Positions 35,494 to 47,284 of a stretch of 64,000 nucleotides of DNA are shown here, piece after piece. The DNA is from Cryptococcus deneoformans JEC21 (Eukaryota > Basidiomycota > Tremellomycetes > Tremellales > Cryptococcaceae): assembly GCF_000091045.1 (NCBI RefSeq), contig NC_006694.1, positions 1,032,001 through 1,096,000 on the forward strand, in the 5' to 3' direction. The translations under genes were made by a program, and so were the position numbers. Position 1 is the first letter of the stretch; each line of letters opens with the position of its first letter. The notes under the pieces were generated by a model, which did not search any database, was not told the DNA's origin, and was given only the letters and a program-made list of their open reading frames with translations.

Positions 35494-36857
35494 ATGGACT
35501 ACGTCTCAGTCCTACCCCAAGGTGCGCCCACTTCTCTACACCCGCAAGCTCAACACAACTGACGCGACACGAGCAGACATTGACCTTTCAAGCTCACATC
35601 AGTATCTCCGTATTCCACATCCACGTACTGGTATGTCTCATTGTTCGCCCAATATACACATGCCCACTCCTTATGCTATTTGTAGGAGAGGCACAACTCT
35701 ATCTTCCGTACACAACTGCTGCTGGCCAAGATGTCGTCCTCGAAGCTGCCAAACTCAATGGATCACAACGGAGGACATGGTTCATTGGCGACTCCGGAAT
35801 AGATGGTGCGTCTGCATTTTGGTCAATGGTAAAGCTGATCAACCACAGCCGGTGCTATGCTTGTACATTACCCCATTGACCCATTATTCATTGTTATACC
35901 TCTTATCCTAGCGCTTGTTCCTGTGAGTTTCGTCGCTTGAACTTACCTCTAGTACGGACTAACAATTCGGGACATCAGAATGGGCCCCCTCCTCCATTCC
36001 AGCCGCTTCATGATCTTCTTTCAGCCGCATCAACGTCGACATCTTTCGCCCTTCCCCTACCTTTTACTTCTGGTACAAAAGGCAAATCGCCTAATAGGTC
36101 GGAAGGCGTGAACGAGGACATCGAGAGACTGTTAACACTGAAAAATGTGAAAAGAGCGTTCAAGGCTTGCTGCGAAAAAAAAGGTTCGTCCCTTTGTTGA
36201 TGTTTCTGAAGTGCTTCTAACAGTATATATATGCCAGTCATCTCTACTGCCCCTCCATCCCCGGATCCTTCCTCTTCTCCGCAACCTCCCACCCAGAGCT
36301 TCTACAGGCCTTCACAAGATTTGATCATCCAACATCTCAAACGCAAGGCAGGATTTTTTGCCGGACCAGAAGAGTTTGAAAAATTTGATCACCTTGTGCG
36401 AGGCCTGGGCAGAGATGGGCTTTTGGAAAAAGATATCGATGAGGAACTGTTGAGTTGTAAGTCCTGAGGGATTTTGTCTAACACGTCCAATTTACTAATG
36501 TGCAATCAGCGGCGAGGTTGAGAGCTGCATGTGATCACTTGGCCCAATGGTTACCTGGCCCAGTCTTGTCAAAACTCGTAAAGTCATACGAGTATGTTTT
36601 CCTTCCCTTTTTTTCATTAAATATTTGCTGATACATAAAAAATTTCAAGCTTTGCTGCGCTCGAAGAACACCTCGCCTCTCGTTCAGCCGCAGCATTCGC
36701 AGCCTCTCAAATCACAACTTCCAACAACAAGAAAGAGGCCAAAGGCATTAAGCGTAAAGCGCCGCCGGCAAGTAGGGGTGTTGAGTCGTTGAAAAAGGTT
36801 AACACCAACAAGATGGCAAAATTGACGTCTTTCTTCAAACCGAAGGAGAAGAAATAA
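35494..36857 (+). CDS. RNH202: Ribonuclease H2 subunit B
   Basis: Non-catalytic subunit of RNase H2, which removes ribonucleotides and RNA:DNA hybrids. Exon 1 (35494-35521) gives MDYVSVLPQ and joins at 35577 to DIDLSSSHQYLRIPHPRTG, then EAQLYLPYTTAAGQDVVLEAAKLNGSQRRTWFIGDSGI and DAGAMLVHYPIDPLFIVIPLI: the triple-barrel part of the Rnh202 family. The C-terminal helical region includes QDLIIQHLKRKAGFFAGPEEFEKFDHLVRGLG. The last residues, KMAKLTSFFKPKEKK, resemble a PCNA-interacting (PIP) box; the human protein also ends in one. About six short introns. Stop TAA at 36855-36857. Confidence 0.9.
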
Positions 36858-37110
36858 ACGCTAGATGGTCCGGATATAATGGTTCTTGGGCGCTTTGTTA
36901 CCCCTGTACTTTGTTTGTATGATAATGCATGTCTTGATATGTTACACTGATATAAATAAAAGGCGTATCAACATTAATTATTAATTGAGAATGCCGGAGT
37001 ATAATTAAATGCTGCACAAAATGGTGAATAATTACAAATGGGTAATATGTTTGGGAATGTATTTCAATCGTCTCTTTCTACCTCGAGTATCATCCAACTG
37101 GCGGCAATCT

Positions 37111-39468
37111 TTACAGCCTAGGGCTTCCATTTCCTTGTGGCCCTCTCCTCATCAACCTTGCAATAGGATTCGCGAGATTAACCTTTCGTTCCCGGGTTCC
37201 CATGCTTCTTTCAGTAGCCTCGTTCACATCCCCTCCTGCATTTCTGTTAGTTGTTGCAGAGACATCATCATCGTCTTGTGACGCAGGTGGGAAGGCCATG
37301 GGTCTACCCGTCATTTCCGCCCCACTCGTCCCAATCGTATTTCTGTTCCCGCTTGCGGCGTTGCTTGTCCTACTATAACTTGCGCCTCCCTCGATCCCAT
37401 CAGCGTTCTCATCATACCTCACTTCCACCGTCACTCCCTGATACCCACCCAAGTTCGGTCGGGCTCTAGACATTGGAGTCCTCTTATTCCCGGACAAACC
37501 AGCACCGGCCGTGATAAGGGAATTTGTAGAAGAGGAAGGTCGGGAGGAAGAAGCGGGATGACCTTGGGCCGAGAATACCACGGATTCGGTGATTGAAGCT
37601 GTCTCTCTGCCGGAGTCTTCCTGGTCACCGCTGACACTCACGCTCAGATTTTCATCACTTGATTGAGAACGTTGCTCTGATGTTGATTGATCGGTGGTAG
37701 AAGAAAATGCCACAGTTGCTTGCTGGTTCAAAGTTGGGGTGAGAGTGGACTCAGCGGTACGTGAAAACAGGCTGTCGCCTTGGAACTGGAAAGATGGAGG
37801 TCGGAAGGGTCGCTCCATCATAACTTCTTTTTAGTGTGATAAATTAGTGAGAAGTAAATATGCGAAAAGAAAGCTGGACATACGCATGCGCATGGTGGTA
37901 ACAATAGCTCTCAAACTACCTACTTCTTCCAACACTCTCAAACTTTCCGTCATTGTCCTCCTATGGATTTTCTTCATCAGGTCGTGCTTCATGTTGAGTG
38001 GAAAAAAGAAATTAAGCGCACACTTCATTCCGGCGCTCCATACTATCTAAACCGGAAGCCAGCTGGATCACCACCGCACGCAAACCATTGATCACTTCCT
38101 CCCATCCTACATTGCCTGCGTTCCCCGATAGCCGGCTGAATGCCCAATCAGCATATGATTGGTGAGAGCCAAAGGATGGTGCAACAAGAGAACGGTGATG
38201 ATGGGGGGCCAAGTCAGGTCTTGCTCCTCCGGATGACAGGATGCTAATACCAGGAAAAATAGACGAGATGACAGGTTGAGGGGAAGGGTGAGAAGAAGTG
38301 GGAGTTAGTGGGGATGACAAGATGGTTGATGTGGTTTGGGGGTCGCTATGGCTAGATGCGACAGGAGGTGGGGTATCACCAAGCCGCATCCGGCCCACTT
38401 CTCTCCATCTCCATTCATCACCCGTTTCCCTCCTCATATTGCCCATCGTCTCGACATTACCTTCTATTCGCTTCAAATGCTCCCTCATACGCTCTAGCTC
38501 CTCTTCCAGACTTTCGACTCGAGATGTTAATGACTTCAACCTCGCATCATTCATCTCGAAGAAACCCGAGAATGCTTCAAACGGGCAAATAGATATATGA
38601 GCTTGAAGATCCGAGCGGGGGATAATCGATGAGCATCCTCTAGCAGAGTGAGGACAAGGGATGCGGACCAGGGGGCATTGCCATTTGTGCATGTGAGCAT
38701 CAGGACCCACTACAGGTCAGTGTTCAGCGTTTCCCAATTCACAGCTCAACAGCGTGCTTACTGTTTTGACCACATAGACCACAGACACCTGTCTCATCGC
38801 GGCATTCTATATTGGTATGGGTCTTCACAGCTCAGCAGTGATGGGGTTAAAACTGTCGATGCATGCTTACCGTTTGATCTTTGAATACCAGTATTGTGCC
38901 ACATTTCCTGCACTCCATCTTTCTTTGAAAACATTCGTACGCCCTGTGATGAGGCAGTCTTTGACGGGTCATCTGAGATGGTACGTTAGCTTTCGGATTC
39001 TGATGAGAATGACACATGCATCAATGACACTTGACTCACCGACAAGCCGCAATCTCCATCTTGGCAAGTGACGATCGCTTTAGAACATGTCTTAAGATGT
39101 GCCAGCAACAACCCCCTTTGCAGAACCGTGCCACATCCCTCAGCCCCACATTTTACTTTCAGCTCATCGAGCATCTAACGGTAAAGCTCACATGTCAGCA
39201 CCGACCGTCGGACGCCGCATTGCTATGAAGTCCGTTCACTCACCAGCTTCACCAGTTGTTCAGTGTCCCTTAAACTGCTCATTGTCAGTGCTGACCTGTC
39301 TATGGGACATTGTGGGTTGTGAACGATGGCTCGGGTGATGCAGTCTCTGCAAAAGGTGTGCTTGCAGGACGTCGTCGTGACAGGATCTACAAGGGCGGAT
39401 TGGCAGATTGCGCAGGTGAGGTTTGGGTCAACATGTTCAACGTAGTCATAGGTGATCTGATGAGCCAT
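37111..39468 (-). CDS. RING and TRAF-type zinc-finger protein (probable E3 ubiquitin ligase)
   Basis: The N-terminus (39468 down) holds a RING finger with LTCAICQSALVDPVTTTSCKHTFCRDC..CPID, a C3HC3D pattern common in TRAF-type RINGs. Successive short exons add Cys/His-rich TRAF-like fingers: VKCGAEGCGTVLQRGLLLAHLKTCSKAIVTC, a further one ending FQRKMECRKCGTILVF, then TGVCGLCGQN with MHKWQCPLVRIPCPHSARGCSSIIPRSDLQAHISICPFE. A coiled coil follows (LKSLTSRVESLEEELERMREHLKRIEGNVETM, about 38440-38540). The C-terminal 400 residues are Ser/Pro-rich and disordered, with no MATH domain, so it is not a canonical TRAF. At least seven short introns. The stop TAA is at 37111-37113. Ligase activity is inferred. 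Confidence 0.82.
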
Positions 39469-39672
39469 GGTCCTGCTATTGCGAGAGGACTCTTGATCAG
39501 TTAGAGACGACTTTCTTTCGGCTCTGGAAGAGATAATGGTAATCTAACAAGAGGTGCTTTGAGCAGCTTCGGATTGATTGCCCATTGAAGGAAGCACTAC
39601 ACCCATGCTCAACCTCCACCTTGCCTCCACCACCAGGTGAATCCATATGCTGCCAGTCGTTGGCTCAAAAGC

Positions 39673-39677
39673 AAAAA
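39673..39677 (-). terminator. RNA polymerase III terminator of the tRNA
   Basis: A run of five T on the minus strand six bases after the tRNA 3' end, preceded by TTGTTTC. This is the usual pol III stop signal. Confidence 0.75.
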
Positions 39678-39682
39678 GAAAC

Positions 39683-39772
39683 AAGGCTCGACGGGATTTG
39701 AACCCGCGACCGCTAGATAAACTCCAGTTCACGACCTCGAAGTCTAGAATGCTACCACTGCAACACAAGCCC
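39683..39772 (-). tRNA. tRNA-Arg(UCG), intron-containing
   Basis: On the minus strand: acceptor GGGCTTG pairs with CGAGCCT (with G-T wobbles). The D arm is TTGCAGTGGTAGCAT with A14, G18G19 and A21. Anticodon stem CTAGA/TCTAG is perfect. The loop is CTTCGA..A, giving anticodon TCG (arginine, CGA codons). An 18-nt intron, beginning GGTCGTGAAC, sits after position 37. Variable loop CGGTC; T arm GCGGG-TTCAAAT-CCCGT, containing the B box. Mature length is 72 nt before CCA. It lies between two protein genes read in the same direction. Confidence 0.9.
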
Positions 39773-39844
39773 TTGTTCGTTGTAAAATGACTCATGCACT
39801 AACATACATCCTATTATTTAACTCAGTTAATTTTATCATTCTAT

Positions 39845-39904
39845 AATCGACGTTACTTTATCCTTTGCTATCGCATTATCAATTTAACAATCGATGTTAA
39901 TTTA
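39845..39904. repeat. Imperfect 16-bp direct repeat upstream of the tRNA
   Basis: AATCGACGTTACTTTA at 39845-39860 and AATCGATGTTAATTTA at 39889-39904 match at 14 of 16 positions, within AT-rich DNA between the tRNA and the bZIP-GATA gene. Function unknown. Confidence 0.45.
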
Positions 39905-40054
39905 CTGCGATTCGAGTCTTTGATAAACACGGACGAAGGAAATCACAACGACCGTGTTTTAGGGAATCAGTCTTCATGTCTCACCATTCTTCTTTGCTTT
40001 CACCGTCTACATTTCTGCTACATAGAAGTACAACGCAAAGTCACTTCTTAATCA

Positions 40055-42487
40055 TCACACCTCAAACACATTTCCCTCTGCTTCATCCATACCTATCCCA
40101 GGTTGAACAGCCCCTTGGATTACACTCCTATCAACTATCGTCCCTTCTACATTTTCACCTGCCGTTACTGTCGCCGCCTCTTCTTCCTCTCTTTGCTGAG
40201 CAGACAAGTGGTTTTCTACCATATTCCCAAGCTCTTGGTGCTCGTCATCAAGCGACTCAAGTTGCTCCGAACCCTCTCCAATGCTCTTTTTTACCTTCTT
40301 TTTCGCGTGTGCATCTGCATCCTCTTCATCCGTTGCGGGTCTCGTGGAACGACGCTTTTTCAGGGACTTACCATCTCCCCAGAGTTCCGGGGGACGGATG
40401 ACACCGAATTTCGAGTGGTACAGGCCACAGGCTTATACCATAATCAGCTTTGGTGACCAGTTTAGAAGCATATTCTACTAACCGTTGCACACTTTGTGGT
40501 CGATACCTCCCAGCACTAATTTCCTCCACACAGTCGTTTCCGTTCTCATGCAGATATCGCAACTCCCAGGAGGACCCTGCTTGAGTCGCGAAAGAACAGA
40601 CAGAGGGACATCGTGGTCACCCTGACTAACATGGACTAACTCCTGATTTTGGCCGTTTGAGGAAGCAGACTGACCGAAAGCATCAGCATTGCCATGTTGA
40701 CTTGCGGGTCCCTCGACCTGTCGTTCTAATGCTTCCTGGGCGGGCAAGAAATCAGCAAAGGAAGTAGATTCGAGTCCGATAGCATCTTCGCGTTCTGGAT
40801 GAGGATCTGCGTCTTGGCCATCCGTAGCGTTGGATGCATTGAGATGAGAGAGAATATACGCCTCGGCACGGTTAACAGCTTCGGTCGTATCGTGCTCATC
40901 GGGATGATCTTGGTCATGTTGAGCTGCCTGTAGGGTCCCCGGTTCGTGAGAGTCGGGAAGGTGTGCTTGTGCGGATTGAGAAGATTCAGCAACATGATGG
41001 TCATCTTGTTCATGGGAAGAAGCGTGCCCGGTGAGAGGTGATTCTCCCAATCTGCTTCTACGAGGATTCTTGGCTGTTGGAGCTTTACCTTTGCCCTTGG
41101 GGTCGACTTCTTGAGAAAGGGGTCCAATGAGGTAAGATTGGTAGAATGTACGAGAGACTTCGCCCTTTGGCGGTCTACCTCTACGTCGACGAGCAAGCGC
41201 GGGAGAAGAGAATGCACCGGTCAGGTATTGATTATCGGGCTACAAAAAAGTCAGCTTTGATGGCAAAACGGCCGATTCACTTACATGCTCCTCTGTCAGC
41301 AAATTCTCCACAAACGTGCCAACAGATCTCAGGTTCGACAAGACTTTTTCTTTTTGATCCTCATCTCTTACCTCTAGTTCTTTAACTTCCTTCACAAGGT
41401 CTATGATCCTCTTTTCCTCCGCTGTCTTGTCATCGCGCGTCCTCACAAATTCATCCCTGACGGGAGGCAACGTATTTTCAAGGTAAGAGATAGAGTTTTG
41501 TATATCTGTCTGAACCACTTGCAACGCTTCCAAATCTTCGGAGAAGATGTCCTTGGGCAAAAGAGGCGCAATGGACGAGTCGTTGCTAGCTGCATCAATG
41601 TCGGCATCGGGATGGGCTCGCAAATGGGATATCTGATTCTCGACTCTGACGATGGCCGCTTTGGTCAGAGCAAGGTCTTCCATGATAATCCTCTCCATCT
41701 CCGTATTGAGAGCTGCAGCGAGGCCAATGGCTGCACTGGCTCCAGGAATCGACATCTGCCCCGGAAGTGGAAATGGGATAGACATGTTGCCGATTTTGAA
41801 GGGAGAGGTATGGGGCGCGTCAGCCTTTTCCTGATGTTGCAACTGCGGGTCATCATGTCCCATGGCGACAGCCGCGAGCTCCCCTAATCTTCCACTTTCA
41901 GAATCTTTCAGGAAGGTCTCCATCCCTTGCATCCAGTTTGCTTCGTTGCCTTCTGAAAAGTCGACACCAGTAATGTCCGTGAGCGCGGCCAGAATAGTGT
42001 GAGAGTGCGCTTCTTGCTCTTGAGCCTGAGTATCACTTTCTTGTGAGACCTGCTGATCATCGTCATGTGGTTCTTCCGTTCTTGAGGGGCCAGGAGTAGG
42101 CTGATGTTCAGCATCCTGAACTCCATGTTGGAAATCGCTTCCTTCGATTCCACCTTCTAACGCAGCGATCTGCTCCTTCAGTCTCGCATTCTCCTCTGAC
42201 AATATACGCGAAGCATTCTCAAGCGCCGCACCCTTTTCAGCCTGTCTACTTCTCGACCTGTCTGCTGCTAGACGGTTCGCTTCCCGTCGTCTAAAGTCGG
42301 CAGCGGATCCGGGAACAGTGCCGCGGGCCTTGGATGGACGACCTGTTTTTGTTGTGCGTTGGGAGGGCTGGGCAACTGGTGAGGTGGATGCTGAGTTCTG
42401 CAGAGGCTGGTGGTGGTCGTCTGTATGCTGCGGTGAGTTGTCTGCGAGTGCTGGATCTATGACGGGGTCGAGGACTAGGTGGTCCAT
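40055..42487 (-). CDS. Transcription factor with bZIP, AT-hook and GATA-type zinc finger
   Basis: One long first exon (about 41260-42487) carries a short AT-hook-like core (TGRPSK, near residue 50) and a canonical bZIP. The basic region NRLAADRSR (N-x7-R) is followed after exactly nine residues by Leu, with four heptad leucines in LENASRI-LSEENAR-LKEQIAA-L. Acidic Gln/His-rich and helical segments follow. After an intron near 41239-41284 comes a second, strong AT-hook, RRRRGRPPKG. The C-terminal GATA finger is CDICMRTETTVWRKL..VCNACGLYHSKFG, with spacing CX2CX20CX2C; it spans an intron at about 40437-40487 whose joining restores NACGLY. Basic KKRRS/AKKKVKKS follows. Stop TGA at 40055-40057. 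Target genes unknown. Each domain alone is common; their union in one protein is unusual. Confidence 0.87.
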
Positions 42488-42767
42488 TGTGGTTTCTGTA
42501 GGCGGACGTTGAGAGTGGAGGAAACATCAACAAAAACAAGAATGACATGGCAATTTCTCACATTGGTGGGTACTGCGTGCCTAATGAGGAGGAAAGGAAG
42601 ACCTCTGTCAAAAAGAGGTGCGCGGTTCCTGAATGAAGCTAGGCTCGCGTCGGCCCAGTATTCGACGAGAGTTGTCCGAGTGCCATAGAAATCCAGCAGC
42701 CGTTACTTGTGTCGACATCAACTCTAGCTTTTCTCTGTAGTCAAGTCAAAGAAAACAACATCTAGCT

Positions 42768-44736
42768 ATGAGGCCTCCCACAACCATCTACAAACCAGGT
42801 CTTAGCAATGCCCTCAAGGTTTCGTCAAAGCCAGCCATCTCTGTCCCTGCAATCACATCTCGGAACCTCCACCTCGCTCGACCTGCGTTCTCGTCAATAC
42901 CTCTCAGAGCCACCGTGTCTAAATCGGCTCATGTAACCTTCAAGAGGAGTCATTCACATCACGCTCCACAGCCTACCGAGCCTATTCCCGAAATTTCGTC
43001 CGAAAATACTTATGATATTGTGATAATCGGCGGTGCAAATGCTGGCTTAGCATTTGCCTGTGCTCTCTGTAAGTATTACCTTAGGTCGCCGCGTCAGACT
43101 AACATGATATCCTCCCCAAGTATCTCAACCAACAATCTCCCAGACTTGCCGGATACTCCTTGTGGAAGGCTCGTCTTTGGATCGCACTCGCAATTGGCCC
43201 GAATCAAGCGAATGGGAGAACCGTATCAGTAGCTTGACGCATGAAAATATCGAATGGCTGGAAAGTAAGTCTAAAAGGTAACCGATGATTACAGTTCTCT
43301 GATATGAAATATAGGCATCGGTGTGTGGAGACATATCACAAACGATAGGTCCTGCCCTGTCCATGAAATCATTGTACGTCCCTATGCCTGTCATTGTAAC
43401 TATGTTCTAACGCAGCCTCAAGGTCTGGTCGAACCCTTCTCCTACCGAAACGCCCACAATCCACTTTCCTCCTGTTGGACGTCCTCTGGCCCGTATGACA
43501 GAAAACCTTAATCTACAAAAGGCTCTTCTTCGACGTATCGAAGAAGCAGGTAAAGGCATCGTCGACATTCGTGAAAACTCCAGAGTAAGGGAGATGCGTC
43601 TTGGCGAAGGTGGTCGTTGGGTTGGCTTGCGGATCGGAGATGAATGGGTCCGGGGATCCCTAGTAGTTGGAGCAGATGGCCCAAACTCCCCAGTCAGGCA
43701 TTTCTCGGAGATTGAATCGTACGGTCATGGTTACAACACCCACGCCGTGGTCGCTACTCTCAACCACGACCCCGATCCTCTCTACCCCAACACTACCGCT
43801 TTCCAGCGCTTCCTCTCTACCGGGCCCATAGCCTTCCTCCCTCTTTCTGACACATCATCTACAATGGTATGGTCCACTCTTCCCGAAAACGCTGCTGCTC
43901 TCAAGAAACTTTCTCATGATGCCCTTACTCAAATGGTCAACGCTGCTTTCACTCTGCCTGAAGAGACACTTTCCAGCTTGTGCGAGGCCATGCTGTCTGC
44001 TCAGTCTGAAGGAACACCTTTGACAGCGCCCCAAATCGTCACTCTCATCGCTACCCTCCCCACCCCTCTTACATCCTCCGATCAGCCCATCATCCCACCT
44101 GCCATCACATCCATCCACCCCCCTTCGGTAGCTTCCTTCCCTCTTCGTATTTCTCACGCGACATCCTACCTCGGAGAACGTACCGCTCTTGTGGGCGATG
44201 CGGCACATACGATCCATCCCCTGGCTGGACAAGGGCTGAACATGGGTTTGGCTGACGTCAAGTGCCTTGCAGAAGTCCTCGAAGAGACCAGACGATTGGG
44301 AGGCGATTTGGGTAGTCTTGAAGGTACAAAAGGTTATCCTAAAGAGCGATATCCTTTGAACCATTTGATGTTGAGTGCGACGGATAAGCTACACTACATC
44401 TTTCGAGCGAGGAACGGGTTGGTCAACTGGGTGAGAGGTACTGGATTCGATGTAATCAACGAGTTGGGGCCTATTAAGCGGATTTTAATGGGCGGTGCGG
44501 GATCCGGAGTCGGACTTGGTGGTGCTTCTGCGAGAACAGAAAAGGAACGGGAATTTGGAAGAGCGCGTGCGGAAGATAAACTGAAGCCGGCTGGAGGATG
44601 GCCGATGGCGGTTGCGAATGGCGTTGAAGGCTGGTTCGCCCTCAAGGGGGTGATGGGTATGGTCGGCGGCGTAGTTGGAGAAGCCGCAAGGAACGGACTT
44701 CGAAGAGCTGCGGATGCGCTGGATGGCAAGAGATAA
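42768..44736 (+). CDS. COQ6: Ubiquinone biosynthesis FAD monooxygenase COQ6
   Basis: COQ6 hydroxylates C5 of the quinone ring in coenzyme Q synthesis, in the mitochondrial matrix. The N-terminal 75 residues are Ser/Arg/Pro-rich without acids, a good mitochondrial presequence. Then the FAD Rossmann motif YDIVIIGGANAGLAFACAL (GGANAG), the DG motif VVGADGPNSPVRHF and the second FAD-binding GD motif ALVGDAAHTIHPLAGQGLNMGLAD (about 44190-44260). Introns: about 43070-43121, 43265-43315 and 43374-43422. The last must end at a second AG to keep the frame from VHEII to VWSNPSPT; the first AG would lead to an early stop. Stop TAA at 44734-44736. Start ATG at 42768, 280 bp from the divergent bZIP-GATA gene. 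Confidence 0.93.
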
Positions 44737-44865
44737 GAAGTATTGTCATGAATATCACAAATCACATCATCATATTTATACCAAACAAGCACGAGCAATT
44801 GAATAAGGCAGGATATATTATTAATGCACAGCTATAGAAACCGTAATTGACATCCACTCCATCAT

Positions 44866-47045
44866 TTAGATCTCCGCCCCTGTAAATTTATCATTTAATG
44901 TTTGGTGCCTTCCGATAAATAAAAGTTCACACTCACACTGCAATCTCTGCTTCTCCTGCACAGGGGTGTCCAGTTCATCCGCAAAGGGATCCCCAAATGG
45001 GTTATCATCTTCTTTCGCCAATAATCCGCTCTGTCCAGGGTAATCGTCTTCCAATGAAGCATACTGTCGAGGGACGCGACTCGAAGGGCCAGCAGTAGGA
45101 GCTCCCTTATTGGCCACAGAGCCAGAACCATGGACAGCTTGCCATTCGGCGTCGGATGAATCATAATCTGAAAAGTCTGACAAAGAGCTACAGCGCGTGG
45201 GGATTAGTATCTGAAAATCTCTTCTGATCTTCATGGACTGTATCACTTACCCCCCGTAAGACTCATCATCCCCGGAGTCAGGCCTCATAGGTGGAGGCAA
45301 GTTCGCCTGGGTATGCGCGATACTTCCAAAGTCCAGATCCTGCAAATCCGAGTATGTCGAAGAAGGTTGCTGGGTACCTCGGACAGGGGTCCCCGTCTCG
45401 CTCGCCTGACGCAAGAGCTGTCTTTGCTGCCGCCTCGCCGACTCGCGTTTCTGGTCTTCCTGGATCTTTTGGAGCTCGCCCGTACGGTCAGCTTCAAGCT
45501 TTTGGGCGGCGAGTCGCTTGTGCAGAGCAGACACGTCGGCTGCGTCGTCCTCGGAGTCAGAGTCCAATACAGCGGGTTTGGAAAGCTAGATAGACGTCAG
45601 ATGAATCACGCACGATTGCGATGTGATGGAGCGACTTACCCTGTCATAGAGTTGAATGGCTTCGACAATCCGCTCATTGGCGTCCAACAGTGTCCCAACG
45701 TATTCTTCGTCAGTGACAAGTTGGATGTATTTAATGACTGATCTCCTCGCCACCTTGGCTTTGTCGAGATTGTCTTGTACTTTGGGGCTCTCAGTAACGT
45801 TCTCAACCTCTCTGTTGACAAGCTAGATAAGATGATATGAGTTTCATGCAACGGAATATGTGGTCAACTCACACGACAAGCATTGACGAGATTATTGGCA
45901 CATTGGATCGCATTCGCGACGGCCACCATGATCTGAGGCTTCTCCTTCTCGAAACTGAAAGGCAACCTCTTCGGCTGCTGGTTCTTCTTCTTCCCTTGCT
46001 CCTTCAACTTCCTCCTATTCTCAGCTTCCTCAGCAGCATCTTTTCTTCTCCTCTCTTCAATCTCAGCCATATCTCTCTTCCTTCGCAGCTCCCTCTCCCT
46101 CCTCTCAATCTCCGCTTCACGTTGCTCGAGGGCGATACGGGCCTCGCGAGCGCGTTTTCGTTCCTCCGCGTCAGCCTTGGCAGCAGCAAGGTCGGTGTAG
46201 GTGTCGGCGCCTCTGTTGCCAGGGGCAGGATTCCAATCGTGTGAGAAAATGTCGTCGAATGTACCATGTCCAGCGGTAGCAGAGGTGGCAGTGGTAGGAG
46301 ATGATGCAGTGGTGGGCTATAATAAGTCAGTAGCGGCGCGGTCCAAGTATAAGTAAATACCTACCTTTCTAGGGGCAGGCCTAGTACCGTGCCCGGTGTA
46401 CTTTCGGTAAAGCCCGGCAACCTCGTGCATCCTTGGCTCGTCCTGGGTGCCAAGGGATCAACATCAGCCACGTGGCTTACGCTTTGTCCCAACCAACACC
46501 AACCTTATACTGCAAAGACCAGGCATGGAACACGAGTAAAAGCATCCTCTTAACCTTGGGATCGGTTAATTGCTGTGGCCAGTGTCTTATCAGCTCCACA
46601 ATCAGGTCAATAAACAAGGTAACGCACGTCGGCTGCCATCAATCTGAGACGCTCCATCAACTGCTCATTGGCCCAGTTGAGCTGGAATCCCTTTCCCGCA
46701 TTCTCTGTGAGAGCCCGAAGGATGACAAGCGCTCGGATTTGACGATGGACGTTACCGTACTTGAGCTTCTTCCTGATAGCTCGCGAAGCTTCCTACAGGG
46801 GAAAGATGTTTGTAAGATCTCTCTAAGAGTGAAAGCATGAAACGGAGAAAGCTCACGGTAGTGCCCTGGGATCCAAGGATGTTCACGCTCTCGACAAGCT
46901 CTGAAATGCCATCCAGACTGAGTTCCTCGTATCTGTCCGAAGAGAGGACCTCGATCCAGTCTGTGATTGAAGAGTGGGGTTTGCCCTCTTCGAGAGACGT
47001 GACCATGGAAATGGCTGTCTTTAGGTAGTTGCCTGCCTTGGACAT
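44866..47045 (-). CDS. VHS-GAT domain protein, LSB5-like endocytosis adaptor
   Basis: Yeast Lsb5 links actin (Las17) with ubiquitinated cargo in endocytosis. Start ATG at 47045. A VHS domain: SSITDWIEVLSSDRYEELSLDGISELVESVN, then AIRKKLKYGNVHRQIRALVILRALTENAGKGFQLNWAN and MLLLVFHAWSLQYKDEPRM. A highly charged helix follows (EERKRAREARIALEQREAEIERRERELRRKR, about 46060-46180), then a GAT-like bundle (NAIQCANNLVNACRLVNREVE.. EEYVGTLLDANERIVEAIQLYDRL). The tail has an NPF motif (DNPFGDPFAD, about 44990), an EH-domain ligand. The last exon is very short: an intron of about 55 nt joins RLQ to WAEI-stop (44866-44868). The long charged helix between VHS and GAT makes it larger than yeast Lsb5. Confidence 0.85.
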
Positions 47046-47284
47046 TGTAAAGAGCTGTTTATGCAGATATGTGATACGGATGCGAAGTGGAGAAGTATCT
47101 GAGACGAGCGAGATTATCAGATCAATACAGAGGGCTTCGACCGGCCGTTCAGGGCCCCCATTGCGTCATCATTTATTTAATCAGTCGCCCTCCTTACCAG
47201 CAAATTTGGTCCCGCTTATACACACCTCTTTCATCGCCCGTTTGTTGACATTTCGGGTATCCCATCTCTGCAATCTTCACGCCA

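Noticed and set aside
39683..39772. tRNA-Ser or tRNA-Leu with a long variable arm
   Set aside because: The extra bases lie in the anticodon loop after position 37 and fold as an intron; the variable loop is only five bases.
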